Source of the DNA: Cyanoderma ruficeps
Lineage: Eukaryota; Chordata; Aves; Passeriformes; Timaliidae
DNA length: 64,000 nt
Direction: 5' to 3'
NCBI GenBank assembly: GCA_008694505.1
Contig: VZDJ01000041.1
Coordinates: 6,353,124 to 6,417,123 of the forward strand
Positions 25,301-38,949 of the stretch are shown here, piece by piece. The notes beneath the pieces are model-generated. The model ran no database searches. It was not told where the DNA came from and worked only from the letters and a program-made list of their open reading frames with translations. Position 1 is the stretch's first letter, and each line of letters begins with the position of its first letter. The position numbers were made by a program, and so were the translations under genes.

Positions 25301-28300
25301 TTTTTGCCAGCTTCAGTCTTCTGATCTAAATGAAAAAAAAAAAAACCCCGACCAAAAAAAAACCACCTAAACTCATTTACTCATTTACAACCAGAGTATT
25401 GTGGGTATTGTGGGTATATTTTACACAAATAACTCACCTGGATAACAGACAACAGAGAAAAAGGACAATAAGCCGAAACATGACTCATGATGATAAAGTA
25501 GGTTTTAGGGAGTGCCAATTTACTGTGTCTGTCCAGAGCTGGTGGTGGGTGAGACAGAGTAGGGAAGGAGAGAGAGAAAAAGATTTGTATCTTTCTGCCT
25601 CGGGACATTTAAAATTAATGACCCATAGTGTGCTGCATGAGTTTATACAGAGATACCTGAAGGTTGTGTCACTCCTATAAAGTTCTGTATCTCTGCAGTA
25701 ATCCTTTAAGTGTAGCAGATTGCAGCTAAACTAGTCATAAGCAGCAGCAGAAAATGTGCAAATGAATACATAACACCCACTTAAAGCTTATGTTAATTCA
25801 ACTGCTGCTTTGAAGAAGAATTAGCAATGGGTAGTATATGCTCTGTCTTCCTAAACAGCTAGAGTCGTGCTACAGTTGTTCAAAAGCCTAAAAAAAGAAG
25901 AAACACCTGATATGCATATTGTGCAGCGGGCTGCAATGTTAGTAATAGAAGAAACATTATGAAGCATAAATTAATTAACTTCTGGAGAAAAAAAAATTTA
26001 TGCAGAAAAAAGGAATCGGGATTTTCTACATGAGAAATGCATCATTTCACAAACTCCACTGGCACTGTGCTCTGAAGAGATGTGTGTGGCAGCTCTGTTT
26101 TCTTGGCCTTCTCTGAAGTTCATTTATTCCAAACAGGTAAGCAACCACCATTAAAAGTAATTGGCCCTTGAGTGGGCCAAATGAATTATTAGGAACTGGA
26201 AAGAGTCTGTCCCTTTCTCTGTTCACAGTTTGGTCAAGAATTATAAGCACAACAGTGCACAGTCTATATTGAATGCAGTTCCTGGTGATGCTGATATTCA
26301 AAAACTGTTGTCTGCGTTAGCCAAGAAGCTGAAATCTGCAGGAAAAAAAAATGAGAAATAGCCTGATAACTGGGTTAGTAACTTTGGTTTGCTGGATTTC
26401 CATGCTATTCCACAATAGAGAAAACTCACATGTACAATCCATGCAGTATTCTGAATTCAAGAAAATACACACAGCAAAATAAGTCATTTCAGACAGAAGG
26501 TGAGCCTGGACTCCTGCTTTCTAGGCAAAGATGTTACATTGAGCTCAAGTAGCTGTGTTACCTTAGATGAACTTCCAGTAACCCTCATCATCACCTCTCT
26601 TGTTTCAAGGAGCAGGAAAACTTGTTTCTCTTCACTCAAGACTGTAGTATTTCTCCATAGAATGAGAGAACCCTTTTTTTCTAGTACAAATATCAGAATT
26701 AAACTGGAATGGATTTAAGATAAGGGCCTGCTTCATAGCTTAAATTGCTAGCTGTCAGACGGATATTTCTGTCCCTGCCTTGTGCTGGTACATGATTGCC
26801 TATGATTATATACAACAGTATATTGATAACACAATATTCTGATTAGGAATCTGGCAACAGGTGCATGCTTTCCACAGATCAGCCATAAGGGATAGCTACA
26901 GTCTACCACCTATATGTGAGGGAAAAAAAAAAAAAGGGTGAACTTTATCAAAAGTTTTAAAAGCAGTATACTGAATACTTTTGATGCTTACATTACATGG
27001 CATTTTTATTCTGAACCACTTTACAAAGAAATATAAGGATTTATCTTATAAAAGCACTTAAAGACCTGACCTCAGTTCTAGGGAGACTAGTTACTCCACA
27101 GCTACATCAGCAAAAAGGTTTCACTATCTGCTTCTTTTTTTTTAGTGCTGACATTCAAAATTTTAATTTTTCAAGACTCCACAAACTGTAATCAAACAGT
27201 ATAGATGTCTGAATTTTGCAATTGTATCCCCTTCTACAAGTTATACTTCCAGTTTTTAATAGCAGAATTTCTACCAGTTGCCCTTAAAGGTTAATATAAT
27301 CAAAGCTATATATCTAGGTTCCTACTATGAAGAGAAATAGAAACCTTCAACAACCACTCAGCCTATCATAAGATGTGAGCCTAAGGTATGTAGGATGAAT
27401 GATCCTCTGACAGTGCCTTCATTGACTAAAGAGGAGAATTCATCAAGGTCAGCCCCAGTTTGACCTCACATATCTACTTATGGGCAGGTGAAAGACCACT
27501 CAAACCATACCTGTGTGACCTAAATATCCACTGAACTAAAAATCCAACTAAATGTTCCCTCAAGGTCTTGGAATTCTCAGAACACTTCTGCTGCCATCAT
27601 GGACCTGTCATCATGTGCAAAGAAAAATTGCTGGAAGAGATGCTCATGCCATCTTCACTGATGCCACTAGAGCACTGAGAAAGGTTTTGAAAGTCTTCAG
27701 CTCACATTCTTCATCTCCCTCAGAGGTCTTGAACTCACTTTCTGCAACTATGGTCTTGATGTCACTTGCTGCAAGCATGGGCTTGGTTTTAATACGTTCG
27801 GGAACAGAGGATCTGGTCTGCCTCTCCAGCAGAAACAGATCTATTCATATGCAGTCATTTAAATGTTGAGGTAAACACAGAGAATAAAATCATCTTTTAG
27901 CCTAATCACTTGTGAGAATATTAAGAGATTTGTATTAAACTTCTTCATCTAATTTGTATTTTTTTATTAAAAGGTAAATAGCTTCAGCTAAAGTGGCCAA
28001 GAAGACTCTCCTCCTTCCCACTCCCATACTATGCTGAAGTGCAGTGATTAGGGTAGTCTCAGGGAATCTAAAGAACTGCTGCTCAAGTCTCCTTGGGCAG
28101 GAGAAAAATACTCTGTGGAAAAGGGTTAGACTTAATAATTAACCTATGGAAAATTCTATCCAATCCCTCAACCATTTCCTTTCTCTTTTACAGAGACATA
28201 GACAATTAACATATGTGAAATCAGTGGTTCTCTTTAACACAACTGGCTGGAGTCAAATCTGTGACAGAAATTAGAAGTGAATTTTACAATTAGTGATATT
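19371..28300. other. AT-rich unique DNA, no gene seen
   Basis: A long stretch without a recognisable gene or mobile element. It has a degenerate tandem triplet at 24312-24371 (listed separately), A-runs near 25059-25078 and 25330-25342, and an A13 run near 26921. The 116-codon frame at 25330-25680 begins in a poly-A run and the 105-codon frame at 27552-27869 has no recognisable domain; I call neither a gene. Confidence 0.55.
24312..24371. repeat. Degenerate tandem repeat, three copies of about 20 bp
   Basis: GACCTAATGCAGGTCACTA (24312-24330) is followed by GACCTAATACAGATACATTA (24331-24350), then a weaker third copy beginning GGCCTAATATACTTTAG (from 24352). Copies share the CCTAAT core. Confidence 0.5.
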
Positions 28301-28444
28301 TAAAAAAAAAAAAAAANAAAAAAACAAAACAACAGAACAAACCAGAAACCAAACCCAAACCAAACAAAAACTAAACAAAAAAAAACCTCAAAGCAAACAA
28401 ACCCCAAAAACAAAGAAACAAAAACCAACCAAACAAAACCACAA
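28301..28444. repeat. A-rich tract passing into CAAAC-rich low complexity, one N
   Basis: A run of A with a single N at 28317 leads into about 120 bases of almost only A and C. The open frames here encode only Lys/Asn/Thr/Gln-type low-complexity residues (or Phe/Val/Cys on the other strand) and are artefacts. It could be the decayed tail of a retroposed sequence, but nothing recognisable lies upstream. Confidence 0.85.
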
Positions 28445-31400
28445 GAACTCTTGGCACTCACAAAACAAGCCTCCATGCAGGCTTTAAGGAAGAAATACAA
28501 AAGAAACCCTAATGCACATTTGGAAATGAACTTACACTGAACCCTTCATGAGCAAAATTAATTTGGCACCTCTGATTTCCACTGGGGACTAGAGCTGGAA
28601 ATGACTGTGGTCTAACAGAAGGGCTTTTCTTCTGGTATTTCCAGCTGAGATGCCAAGTGGAAGTACTGGAATCTGATAAGAAATCCTGCTTTCATAGATG
28701 TTTGTCCAAACACGACCTGGATGGTAGAATTTTGGTTATCTAGCTATCTCTGCAGACTGACACTCAAATGAGTTAGCAGAAGAGTTTTCATTATTTATAC
28801 TGAAGCTCACATTAGTTGTTTTAATACAAAACTTATCGCTTTCCAAGGAAACCAAAGCAATGACACTATAATGAAAGTCCTACAGGTTAATACAATAGTG
28901 AAAGACAATACCTAACTAACAGATGCTTAAAATACAGATACTAGATACAAGGTTTTCCAACAAAAGAAATACATTTTAAAAGTCTGTCTTACCTCCTTAA
29001 TCTCTTAAATTACAGTGAGAAAAAAATTTTACTCTGAAGATCTGGTGTAAAATCCCAGAAAACACTGTGAAACCAGAGAGAAGTCCACTATTGAATTGGC
29101 TCATCTTTGGAATAGACCTCTTCTGTAAAACCTGTCTTCATTCATACTGCCATTCACCCAGTTCATCTCTTAACATGTACTTTAACTGAAATTGATACAA
29201 GAAATGAGATCTTAGACAGTTTCTCATTGGAAGTTTCAGTCCTCATCCTCCCCTGGCAGCACCAGGTGGTAATAATCTGTAAAAACAGACAAACTGTGCT
29301 ACCTGTTTTCTGAATGCATTACTAAAACATTTATGATGGTATGTGCTATGTTCAGAAGAACTAATAAAGAGATTATAATGCACACGTAACAGTGAACTAA
29401 AAATAAAAACCCTTTCTGATCTGGTAAAGCAGCTGTGTACGATGCAGTGATAGTGAGGAATAGTGATGCAGTGAACCTAATAAACTATTACATCTAACTG
29501 CTTCTGTTTGCATCAACCTGTGAAGTAGCTTCACTCCTCAGTGCTGGAGAATGAAGTTATATTATCTTCTCTAATAGCACAAATTATTAAAGTGAAACCT
29601 TCAGATGAGTATGTCTGATAAACCACAATCATGCCTCAGTTTCTGTACTAACAATTATATGGCATTTTCTAGAAAATTCTTGTTTTTAATATCTGCAACA
29701 GCTATATAATTAATATAATTACCTGATCAGTTTATAGGATGCACCTGTCCCAAATACTCTGGATGAATCTATATGTTCACATACACATAGAAAACCTCAC
29801 TTTATTGATTAAATCAAGATGACACAATTTAAAAAAAATACCTTCCAACCTTCAAAACCTAGACAAGTTTCCTCTTAATAAAACCCTAAGTTATTATAAC
29901 TTAGTTATAATAGTTATATTATATTATATTAAATTATTACCATATTACATATAGTTATTTTATCAAGTTATTATATCAGTAGTATTCAATGAAAATCAGA
30001 ACACTAAACCAAAAAATAAAGATAGAAGTAGAAGTTCATCTATCCAGAACTCCAGATGTGAGGATCATGAGCACATATTCAGCTTGGGATTTTATATGTT
30101 ACCTTGTAAGTAACTGTGTCCTTCCCATACAATGAACTAAAAAGTCAATAATTAGTGTATGTCCAGAATGGAAATGGTCGTGGAAGTGAGGAAAGCTATT
30201 AAGCAGCAATGCACTAAAGACCTGGAATAGAAAACAAAGTGTATTTTGCTCCTGATGTGGTTTGCAATGCTTTTAAAACCTGGAGTGTATAATTGCTTAC
30301 TCTGGATAGACAAAATATTGGAAAATCTTCATTTGGACATGTGCTTGTAAACAAGAAAATAAAACAGAACAGTTCCCTGGCTACTGTTGTTGTCAATGCA
30401 TCAAGATGCACCTAAAGATCCTAAAAGGTTCTCTCAGTCCACGAGTTTGGCTAAAAGGAAGGAAATTGCTCCTTCAGACTCAGACAGTGCCTCTCTCAGA
30501 CAGTCTGCCAGCATCTCTCAGATGTGCTTCAGGTAATTGCCTCTCAACCAAGCAATGATCTCAACCCAGCATGAAGAAAAATGAGGATCTGTGTCATCTG
30601 AACAGTATGAAGCACAGTGTAGCTATGTGACATCACCAGTTGCAGTCAACAAGGTCACAGTGTTCTCTTTAATGACTACCTATTACCTATATGATTTTAA
30701 ATAAGATGTATGAAGTAAAAGCCTACCATGCAACAAACTACTTGTCTTCTTTGGTAAAAGAATAATTCTGAGGCTCCCCTTTCTCAGAGTAAAATAGTGG
30801 CTCTTTGGGCATGTCTGTGCCAGCTTTTGCCAGGAACTGTAAATGTCACATAAAGGATGATCCATGTAAAAAGTCACTTGGGACAGTTTTGAAATAATTT
30901 GTTTGGATTCAAAATGTATTTGCTAGTGTCTTATGCAGTTAGAAGATATTGATTCAAAGATCAAGAAAGGCAAATACACCATTGCTGATATTTTTGAAAG
31001 GGTCATATGCAAAACACATCTTCCTCAGAATCAGAGTTTCCAAAACTATTTTCTGATTTCCATCTCTCTTTGTGTGTAAGACTATCAGAAGACTAAGGAT
31101 GGCACAGCAGAAGTTTTTGTTGTCACACTTACATATACTGTCTACCTGAATTCTAAAAACATCTGCTTTAAATCAAATCTGGTTTGGTCATTTCTGCAGA
31201 GCTCATGCATTTCCCATAAGTCCTATTCCAAACAGGGAGAGTCAGTGGCTCGTGGGAAGGAGAGGGTATGCAGTGCCTGTTTGATTTTTGCCTTTGCAAT
31301 AGTACAAACCCACAATACCTTTGACGGATTTAGAGCAGATATAGCCCATGTCTAAAAAACAATTCTAGCTATAACTAGGTTTAGAGGTAACTAGAAATAA

Positions 31401-32194
31401 TTAAGTTTGAAGTAGGAGCACTATTAAGTTGTTCCAGAGGGGAACTACTTTTGAACCAGAGAATGCATTTGGATCATCTCTACTATGAAGTGATAAGCCG
31501 TGTGAGTTCAAAGTATAATGGAAAGCCCTGACATTATCCATGCCTATTAGTAAACACTGCTGGTATAAGTCCTACGGGAAATACCTCTGTGATTGTGGAC
31601 ACAGGCCTATTGTGACTGTCAGAGTCTGTGTGTCTGTTGTTATGCTGTTAGAGGTTATTACTGAATATCCATCTGTCATGGTCTTTCAACATACTCTGAA
31701 GTACAATAACTTTTTATGTCTTATTATTCAGTGAAGAAAGACCTAGCAAATTTTTCTAAAAAGTCACTGTAATGATGATAATCTATAACCATGAGTCAAA
31801 ATCTAGTCTGCATAAACCTGAAGATTTTCTAGGATTATCTATCACATTTGTTCTAGACAGCAAACCAAGAGTACCAAAATTGAGATAGATAATGCTTCTG
31901 CCTTCTCTGGAAAAAATGTAAGTGACAGAACTCGTCTCTACAACTTATTCTGTTCCTTCAAAAGAAGAGCCAAATCTTAGGATTACTGGTACATGCTATA
32001 CACTCCCTGGCTTCATTTTATGCTGTGAATGTTAAGAACTACAATGGACCAGACAGAGACCAGGAACAACATCTGCTTGTTATGTCTTCTCGAAGATAAT
32101 TTCATTCCTAAAAGAAGGAAGTGGGTTGCAGTTCATAACACTATGTCCATGAAGTAAATATGAATAAGGTCTGTGCTTAACATCAGTATAACTC
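28445..32194. other. AT-rich unique DNA, no gene seen
   Basis: No gene recognised. It includes the AT-rich palindrome at 29886-29904 followed by a TTATA-rich stretch to about 29995. Confidence 0.55.
29886..29904. repeat. Perfect palindrome, 9-bp arms, single-base centre
   Basis: CTAAGTTAT (29886-29894), a central T, then ATAACTTAG (29896-29904). It is embedded in about 110 bp of TTATA-rich DNA (29886-29995). Confidence 0.75.
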
Positions 32195-32263
32195 TACACA
32201 CACAGAGAGAAAGAAAAAAAAAAAGAAAAAANAAAAAAAAAAAAAAAAAAAAAAAAAACAAAC
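32195..32263. repeat. Composite (CA)n-(GA)n-poly(A) tract with one N
   Basis: A short CACACA run passes into GAGAGA, then into A-rich sequence with an uncalled base at 32232 and a run of A to 32258. It is a simple composite repeat and its length is probably unreliable in the assembly. Confidence 0.9.
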
Positions 32264-34619
32264 CCACAACCCACAAAAGTAGTAATATACCAAATATACC
32301 AATGGTTGCTTCAGAAAAATACTAGATTCTTGACTGGAACAGTCTAAGGATAACTCCAGTCACATTCAGAGAATTATACTGTTTTATGCTTGCTCAGAGT
32401 TTGGACATAGATGTAAAAACTAATAGTCTGAGGACTAAGGAAAAAGGTAAATAGTAAACCAACAGGAATGTGGACTTACCATGCACTTACTGTGTTTCAC
32501 TAGAGAATGAAATTCATCTGTACAGAAGGATATTCATAAAAATGCACCCTGTCCAAATTCAATAAGATATGGAAGAAAAAGAAATTGCAAGGGCTATGTT
32601 AATTCACTGTTTACTGAAATAAAACATTGTAATATATCACTGCTGGTGTATCCATGCTTGTGAGTATTCTCTAGCTAACCAGGTTAAATATTTAACTTTC
32701 CATTAACAACTGCCTTCATGAGTTTTCCAGTTCTGGGCATTGAGTTTGCATTGAATACTTTGAACAGAGTATTTTCTATTTCTTGATTGTAAGATTTCTT
32801 ATTCATGATTCTTGCATGCAAACAGGCTTTTTGAGACTTCATCAGTTCCAGATGGCTATTTTCTACTTGATGTCAATAATTCGTTATTCAGCTATTTATC
32901 AGAGTTCTTTTCACTGCATCTAATGGGTGATGTCACCCAGAACGAGTTGTAATTGCAGGTGGAAAATGAAAAGGAGATCAAAAGGCTTTCAAGAAACAAA
33001 AAAATTCTATTTATACAAGTTCTAAGAAACAAAGAATGCAACAAGAAACAAGCTGACAACAAAATAAAATTCAAATGGGAGCAAAATTATGGCTAAACAC
33101 ACTAATCTTTAAAGTTTGACCTGGATTGTCAGCAGTTCTTTGAAAAAATCATGTTTCTGAAATTGCAAATGTAGAGCCATTAGTCAGCTATATATGAGTG
33201 AATATTTCCCTTTTCCAAATCAGATTTATGGAATATTTTGCCTTCTGTCAGATTATAATATATTTGCATCTAATAGTCTAATTTAGAATGCTTGAGTTAT
33301 AAATAGATGGAAAATGTGGCATAAATTAACATTGATACCAAAGACTAATGTGTTTTCCTTATAAACTGTACAGTGCTTCCATGTCAAAGGAAAGTGAAAC
33401 TGCTTTGCACTTGAGGTTTTCTGAGGTAAGAATGCACTGGTATGTTTGAGCAGTCACAGCACTCTTGGATTGAGAGACGTGCTATCCAAATTCCTTTCCA
33501 TGTTAACTATTACTGACCTTCAGCCATGGAAAGCAGCTAGCAGGGTGACTTAATTTGGCACCTGTTCTGGGGATTTCTGAATAGCTGAAGCCAAAAGCAA
33601 TCCATATTTAGATGCCCCAGCCTGTTCTCAGCACATACTGTATTTTACGGTGGATTTCCTTAGGAGATTGTAAGGGCAATGCCATGTGGGAATTCCTAAG
33701 TGTTGCCTTTCACTCCTTCAAATACCAAATGTGAGGCTGTTTTTTACTGACATCTTTTTTTTTTTCTGGTAGGAGTGGCATCCATATAGCATGGGAATAG
33801 ACATTTCTTGTGAACTAGAAAGGAAAGCAAACTATTAATCAAGTGAAACTAGGCTTGTAATGCTATTGGATAGGGACATTGTGTGGAATTTTCTTCTTAT
33901 TTCTTGAGAATAATCACAGGAAGAGTGTGGGTGGATTGGCTCGCATATGAAAAGTCACCTCTCAGATAAAGGAACAAGAACAATGTTTGGAAACACAGGG
34001 TTTCAACGCTACCCCAGACAGAGGACAAAAGCAAAGAAATAAACTGGAGTCAAATCTCATCTGTCATGCTAATCTATGCTGAAATCATTGCTCCACTTCC
34101 AGTAACAAAGGTAGAGTACCTTTCAGTTTCTGATTCTGGAACTATACTACCTTATATGTATAATTTTATTACTTTAGATTTTCTAGAAATAATGCTTATG
34201 AATATTTATAAAACTTTTAGCTTTCCAGAATTATAAAGGAACTACAAAGACTTGAACAATGTAGTTAGATTCCAATACTCATTATGAAAGAAAATAAATA
34301 AAAAATCCAGAGCTTCAGGTAAAATTCCCCTACAAACAATTTTTTATCAAGGTGCATCACATTCTTACATGAGTTTACTCTTTTTAATGACTGTAACAGT
34401 GCACAGATGGAAATACCTTTATTTCTTTTCACTTTCACAGGTATATAGAGGCTGTAAAAATATGTATTAAAGGAAATATAGGCATGATTTTCAGAGGAAT
34501 GGAAGGGGACGGTTCTGAAGCTTGTTTCCTCTCCTACCATAGCATTTTTATGCTAGTGCGAAATATTCTTGAGCCAGCTGGTTGTTTTGTTCACACTGGC
34601 TTTCATTGCCTAATCTAGT
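32264..34619. other. AT-rich unique DNA, no gene seen
   Basis: No recognisable gene, transposable element or strong regulatory motif. Confidence 0.55.
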
Positions 34620-34800
34620 GAATTCATTATAGCTCCCTGCCTGAGGGCTCAATTTTCAGCTGCGCTGAGCATGACCCATATCAGCTGTGGGAAAAGGAAG
34701 GCAAAGGCTCTGCGGGCCCTCACGCCTCCCTGCTCTCTCAGGAAGCTCTGGGGTGACCCTGCTGCTGCACCAGCCCAGACAACCATGACTAGTGACATTG
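34620..34800. other. Short GC-rich patch of unknown origin
   Basis: Bases 34681-34740 hold 37 G/C of 60 (62%), well above the surroundings. I see no LTR ends, no CR1 similarity and no convincing open frame. It may be a regulatory element or an old repeat fragment. Confidence 0.35.
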
Positions 34801-37800
34801 CCTTGCATGGGTCTTCGAAATTACTCTCCTAGCAGGAGTTTGCTTGTCAAAATGTGAGTTCGGTGTCAGGGACTTGCTGAGTAGGAGAAGCAGCCATAAA
34901 ATAATGCTGGTTCTGTGTCAGAAGAGGACTTCCCCACACCAGGTGTTCCTTGATTAATTTGCCCTGGGAAATGTTTCAAGCCTGATCTTGCAATGTAAAG
35001 AGAACTTTCTGGAGTCAGAATCTAGAACTGAGTGTGTTGTTTCTGAGGTAACCAGACTTTAATATCGTCACAATAACTAGTATAATTTTGTTTCTTGGTT
35101 ACATGCTAGAGAAGCTGTGTGTCAAATGCATTCTGTTTGCTCATGTGTTACCAAAGGACAAACAGTACTCTGTTTTCAAAGCATTTTGGCTTAGATTAGC
35201 GGTTGCAGAGAGGGAACTGTGTCCATTTTGTCCTCGCTAGCAAGTGGGTGTTTGCCTCCCACACTCATGTCACTGCCACATTTGGCAGCCGTGACACTTT
35301 GGCAGCAATAATTTATCTAAGAGGTCCCAGTACTGCAAAGTAGTCTCACTACTCCCTAAAAATTTTCTGAGTTGAGTAGTTTAACTCTTTACTTCCAGTT
35401 CACCTATGGTCACTTCTTACACGCACACACAATCAACGTGAATGCTCATCTCCAAAGTACTGCAAGGAATCTAAAATTTACAAATCAACAAGACAGAATG
35501 GTCCTAGCCAAGGAGGAAGAGCAAGCAAGATGAAAACATCATAAAGACCCCATGCTGGCAGAACATACTGACTCATACTTTCCAGTATAAATGTCATCCA
35601 TTAGGTTAAAAAAATAAGAAGAAGCAGTCTGTATTCTGGGTTGTGGGTTTTTTTATTGCTTGCTTTAATAGCTCTGCTCTTCATCAGCTCCAGTGTTCAG
35701 CAGCTGATCCCTCTTTCCTTCAGTAAGGACATGTGATAGTTTTGCTGAATAGCTGCAAACACGCTCTCTGCTGGGTACTAATAGCTGGCACATTAGGCAG
35801 CTTGGTGAGCTGTGGCAGCCAAACAGAAATGCTTTCAACAGAATGATTTCAGTAAAGAAGTGGAGAGTTGGGATTTTTTTTTTCTTCTGCCTTTTTTTTT
35901 TCTCCACTCTGCTTGGTGCCAGAGTTCTTAAAATAGTAGTCTTAGAGTTTTCTTGTTACCCATTTTGGAGCCCAGATGTAGGAAGCCAGCCAGCACAGCT
36001 GGTGGAGCCTAAGAGTCTCACAGATAGGAAAGATTACGTGGTCTTCATTTTATTCTTAACTGTTACTTTACACTTTATTCTCAACTGTTATTGATATTAT
36101 TGCTATTGGAGTGTCAGGAAAAAATGCCCAGGCTTGCTGAGTTTGAAGGCCTATGAGCTGAAGACCTTCCTCTCCCTCCTGTTGTCATTGTCTTGCCACT
36201 GTACTTTGTTACCTTCCCTGATTCCCTCATCTGGATTTAATTAGTTGCTCCATTCTGAGGTCACACTAATACCTGTGCTGAGCTATTACAAATTATGTGC
36301 AATGATCCTGTGAACTCATTCTCACAGCAGGCTAGATATAAAATCAGCTTTCCTCTTATACTTAGGAGTATATGCTGGATTTCTAGCATATTTCTGAGGA
36401 GAAGAGAGTATGTGGAGTACCAGTACCAAGCTTCCTGGCAGCAAGTTAAAATGTACACAAAAAAATTGAAAAGAAGTGATATGACAACAAGTAGAGCTTC
36501 CTTATAGTCAGTCATCCAGTAGTACTGGGCTGGCCACTCTTAGAGACATGGGAATTTTCTTCTCCTAAGGATGCAAATCAGATTGCTGGAAACCTTCAGT
36601 GAAATTTTGCTTCTGTGATATTTTTTTCCTATTAAAGCTTTGCTATCACCTGAGCAGCCTCATGGGATCTTTCCTCATGCAACATGTGGTAACTCCTACC
36701 AACCTTGAGTTACTTATATTCATATGGTATCTGAAGGATGGATTTTGAGAGCAGCCCAGTCTGGGGTATTACAGTTACAGACCACAGAACTCCATGTTCC
36801 TAGTACATCTGTGAAAGCATTTGGGGGAATGGCAGTACGGATGGAAGTAACACTGATTCATTCTATCTTCATATGGAAACAGAGGGAACAGTTGGCCTCT
36901 CCAAACTGGAATGATACAGAGATCTGAATACGCAAAAATAGCACAGCAATTTCTAGGCAAAAAATAAATGCTTCTCAGAAATGTATTGAAAAAGAGTGCA
37001 TTGAGGTCCACTGTGAAATACTTGAAAGGTACACAGTGCAACTCCTCGTTACACTAAGCCTCTTCACTTTTAACGCAACATAGGTTATGCTGAAAATCAA
37101 GAGGAGTCAGGTATTTAATCCTTGCTTATACTTTTAGACCTCCTCTAGCACTAAGCATATCCCCCACCATAAACCAATCTCTGATTGCAGAACACACAAA
37201 CGAATGATGGAGGTTTTTTGAGGTAGTGAACAATAAATTCCTTCACCAATTTAGGTTTTGGAGAAACCATTTCTGGTGGATGTCTGACTATTAATTTACA
37301 GCCTTTCATTGCTCACTATTTTTTTCTCCCTCCTGATCACAGAATCAGAATAATTTGGTTTGTGCCTGTATGGGACCATCAGGTCCAGTGTCTTAGCTAA
37401 TGCTGATAATAAAAGTGGTCTTGCATGAAGATGCAGGTCTGTGAGTGGGAGCCTCTGATTCATACACATTGCTTTCTACCAGCACAGTTGCAGGAACAGT
37501 AGCCTCCAGTAAGCAAACAGCTGAGAAGGTATTTCTTTAAACAGCTTCTGCTGTTTGCACAGAGAATATGAATACAAGTCTCTACACTCTCCACTGACTC
37601 GTGCATGTGACTGTGTTTGAGCTTATGCCTACCTCCATTTCCTTCCCTTGTGTCAGCAACTCACTGCTTCTGTTGCTTCTGAAGTTCACTGTAATTATAT
37701 AAGCAACACATGACTAGAGAGCTTTAAATGAGATCAGGATTTTTGCATGTAGGCTTTTGTTGCCATATGCCTCCTTTTCTAGGCAAGAGGGGCATCCTAA

Positions 37801-38480
37801 TGCCAAAGACTAGAGTTTTACGTGTACCTGCTGAAATCTGTACCCAGCTTCCACTAAGACCTTGCAAGACCTCAGTGTTTCTCTCTCTTTGGAGGGCTTC
37901 TCAGAGGGTTTAATCTGAGCAAAGAGGTTTTTGTTGTATTCCAAAAATGAGTTTTATTCTATCAGTCACTGGAATTCTCTCACCTAAGCTACTATTAAGG
38001 ATCTGTATATTAATTGCTGAGGGATAAACAGTTTCACAAGTCCATTCTCCATGTCATAGGACAGCTGTATAAGACAACAGATGAATTTCCATGCAACATT
38101 GATAGAGAGGGTCCTCAAGCTAAAACTTATGTGACTAAATCTGTATAAACTAAAATATTTTTTTTTGTAATTCTTCTGTCATGACTGAGAAACCATCACA
38201 GAGAAACCATGTTGAAATCTCCACGTACCTTCTTTCCAGATGATTTTCTACCAAGATCCCCACTAACTCAATTATCCATAAAACTACCCATAAGAAGTAA
38301 GATCTTGAAATAGATAACAGATGCACTTAGGATTTATATCTTGTGATGAATGAATACAAAATCCCAGCTTCATTATAACCAGCCCACACAGTCACATTTT
38401 TTATTGCTCATATGTAATGATCAGAAATCATTTGGGACCAAAAAAAGATAAACTCCAGCCAAAATTCTAACACAATCTCT
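34801..38480. other. AT-rich unique DNA, no clear gene
   Basis: No gene recognised. At about 37338-37385 the sequence ATCACAGAATCAGAATAATT and the following ACCATCAGGTCC resemble the minus-strand 3' end of a CR1, but the match is too short to call. T-rich tracts lie near 35871-35883. Confidence 0.5.
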
Positions 38481-38592
38481 AAAATAAAATAAAATAAAAT
38501 AAAATAAAATAAAATAAAATAAAATAAAATAAAATAAAATAAAATAAAAAAAAAANNNNNNNNNNNNNNNNNNNAAATAAAATAAAATAAAT
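38481..38592. repeat. (AAAAT)n microsatellite with assembly gap
   Basis: Thirteen perfect AAAAT copies (38481-38545) run into about 10 A, then 19 Ns (38556-38574), then more AAAAT-type copies to about 38592. The gap sits inside the array, so true copy number is unknown. The minus-strand open frame through it (38421-38633) is an artefact. Confidence 0.95.
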
Positions 38593-38949
38593 CTGAAATT
38601 ATTTACAGTGTTTGAAGCACCTGGGAGAAGCATCTTAACTACTTGCTAATTTCTATCCTTAGGATGCTCTCAGTAAGAGCTCTGATATCTTCCACTCTTT
38701 ATTATCCTCCCCTATACCTTACCTGATTGCAACACATCATCCTCAACAACCTGTTCTTTTTCTGCGCAATATCTTTAACTAGAACATCACCCATGAAATT
38801 TAGCTTCCTGTTTATTCTTAGTTCTGTGTACAAACTGTATGATAGGTAATATTACTCCTGTTCTGTCTGTTTAAATATGTTCACGATTTACAGCAAGTAA
38901 CTTTTGGCAAGTAACCTTTAAATATTTGTAATTGTTCTATAAATCCTCG
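38593..38949. other. AT-rich unique DNA, no gene seen
   Basis: Spacer between the pentanucleotide array and the probable LTR. Nothing recognised. Confidence 0.6.

Noticed and set aside
25330..25680. 116-codon plus-strand open frame
   Set aside because: It starts in a poly-A run (poly-Lys N-terminus) and has no recognisable domain.
28293..28500. Lys/Thr/Gln-rich and Phe/Val-rich open frames on opposite strands
   Set aside because: Both are translations of an A/C-rich low-complexity tract with an uncalled base.
37338..37385. Possible short CR1 3' end (ATCACAGAATCAGAATAATT)
   Set aside because: The match is limited to a few short words, and the sequence beyond does not follow CR1. Too weak to annotate.
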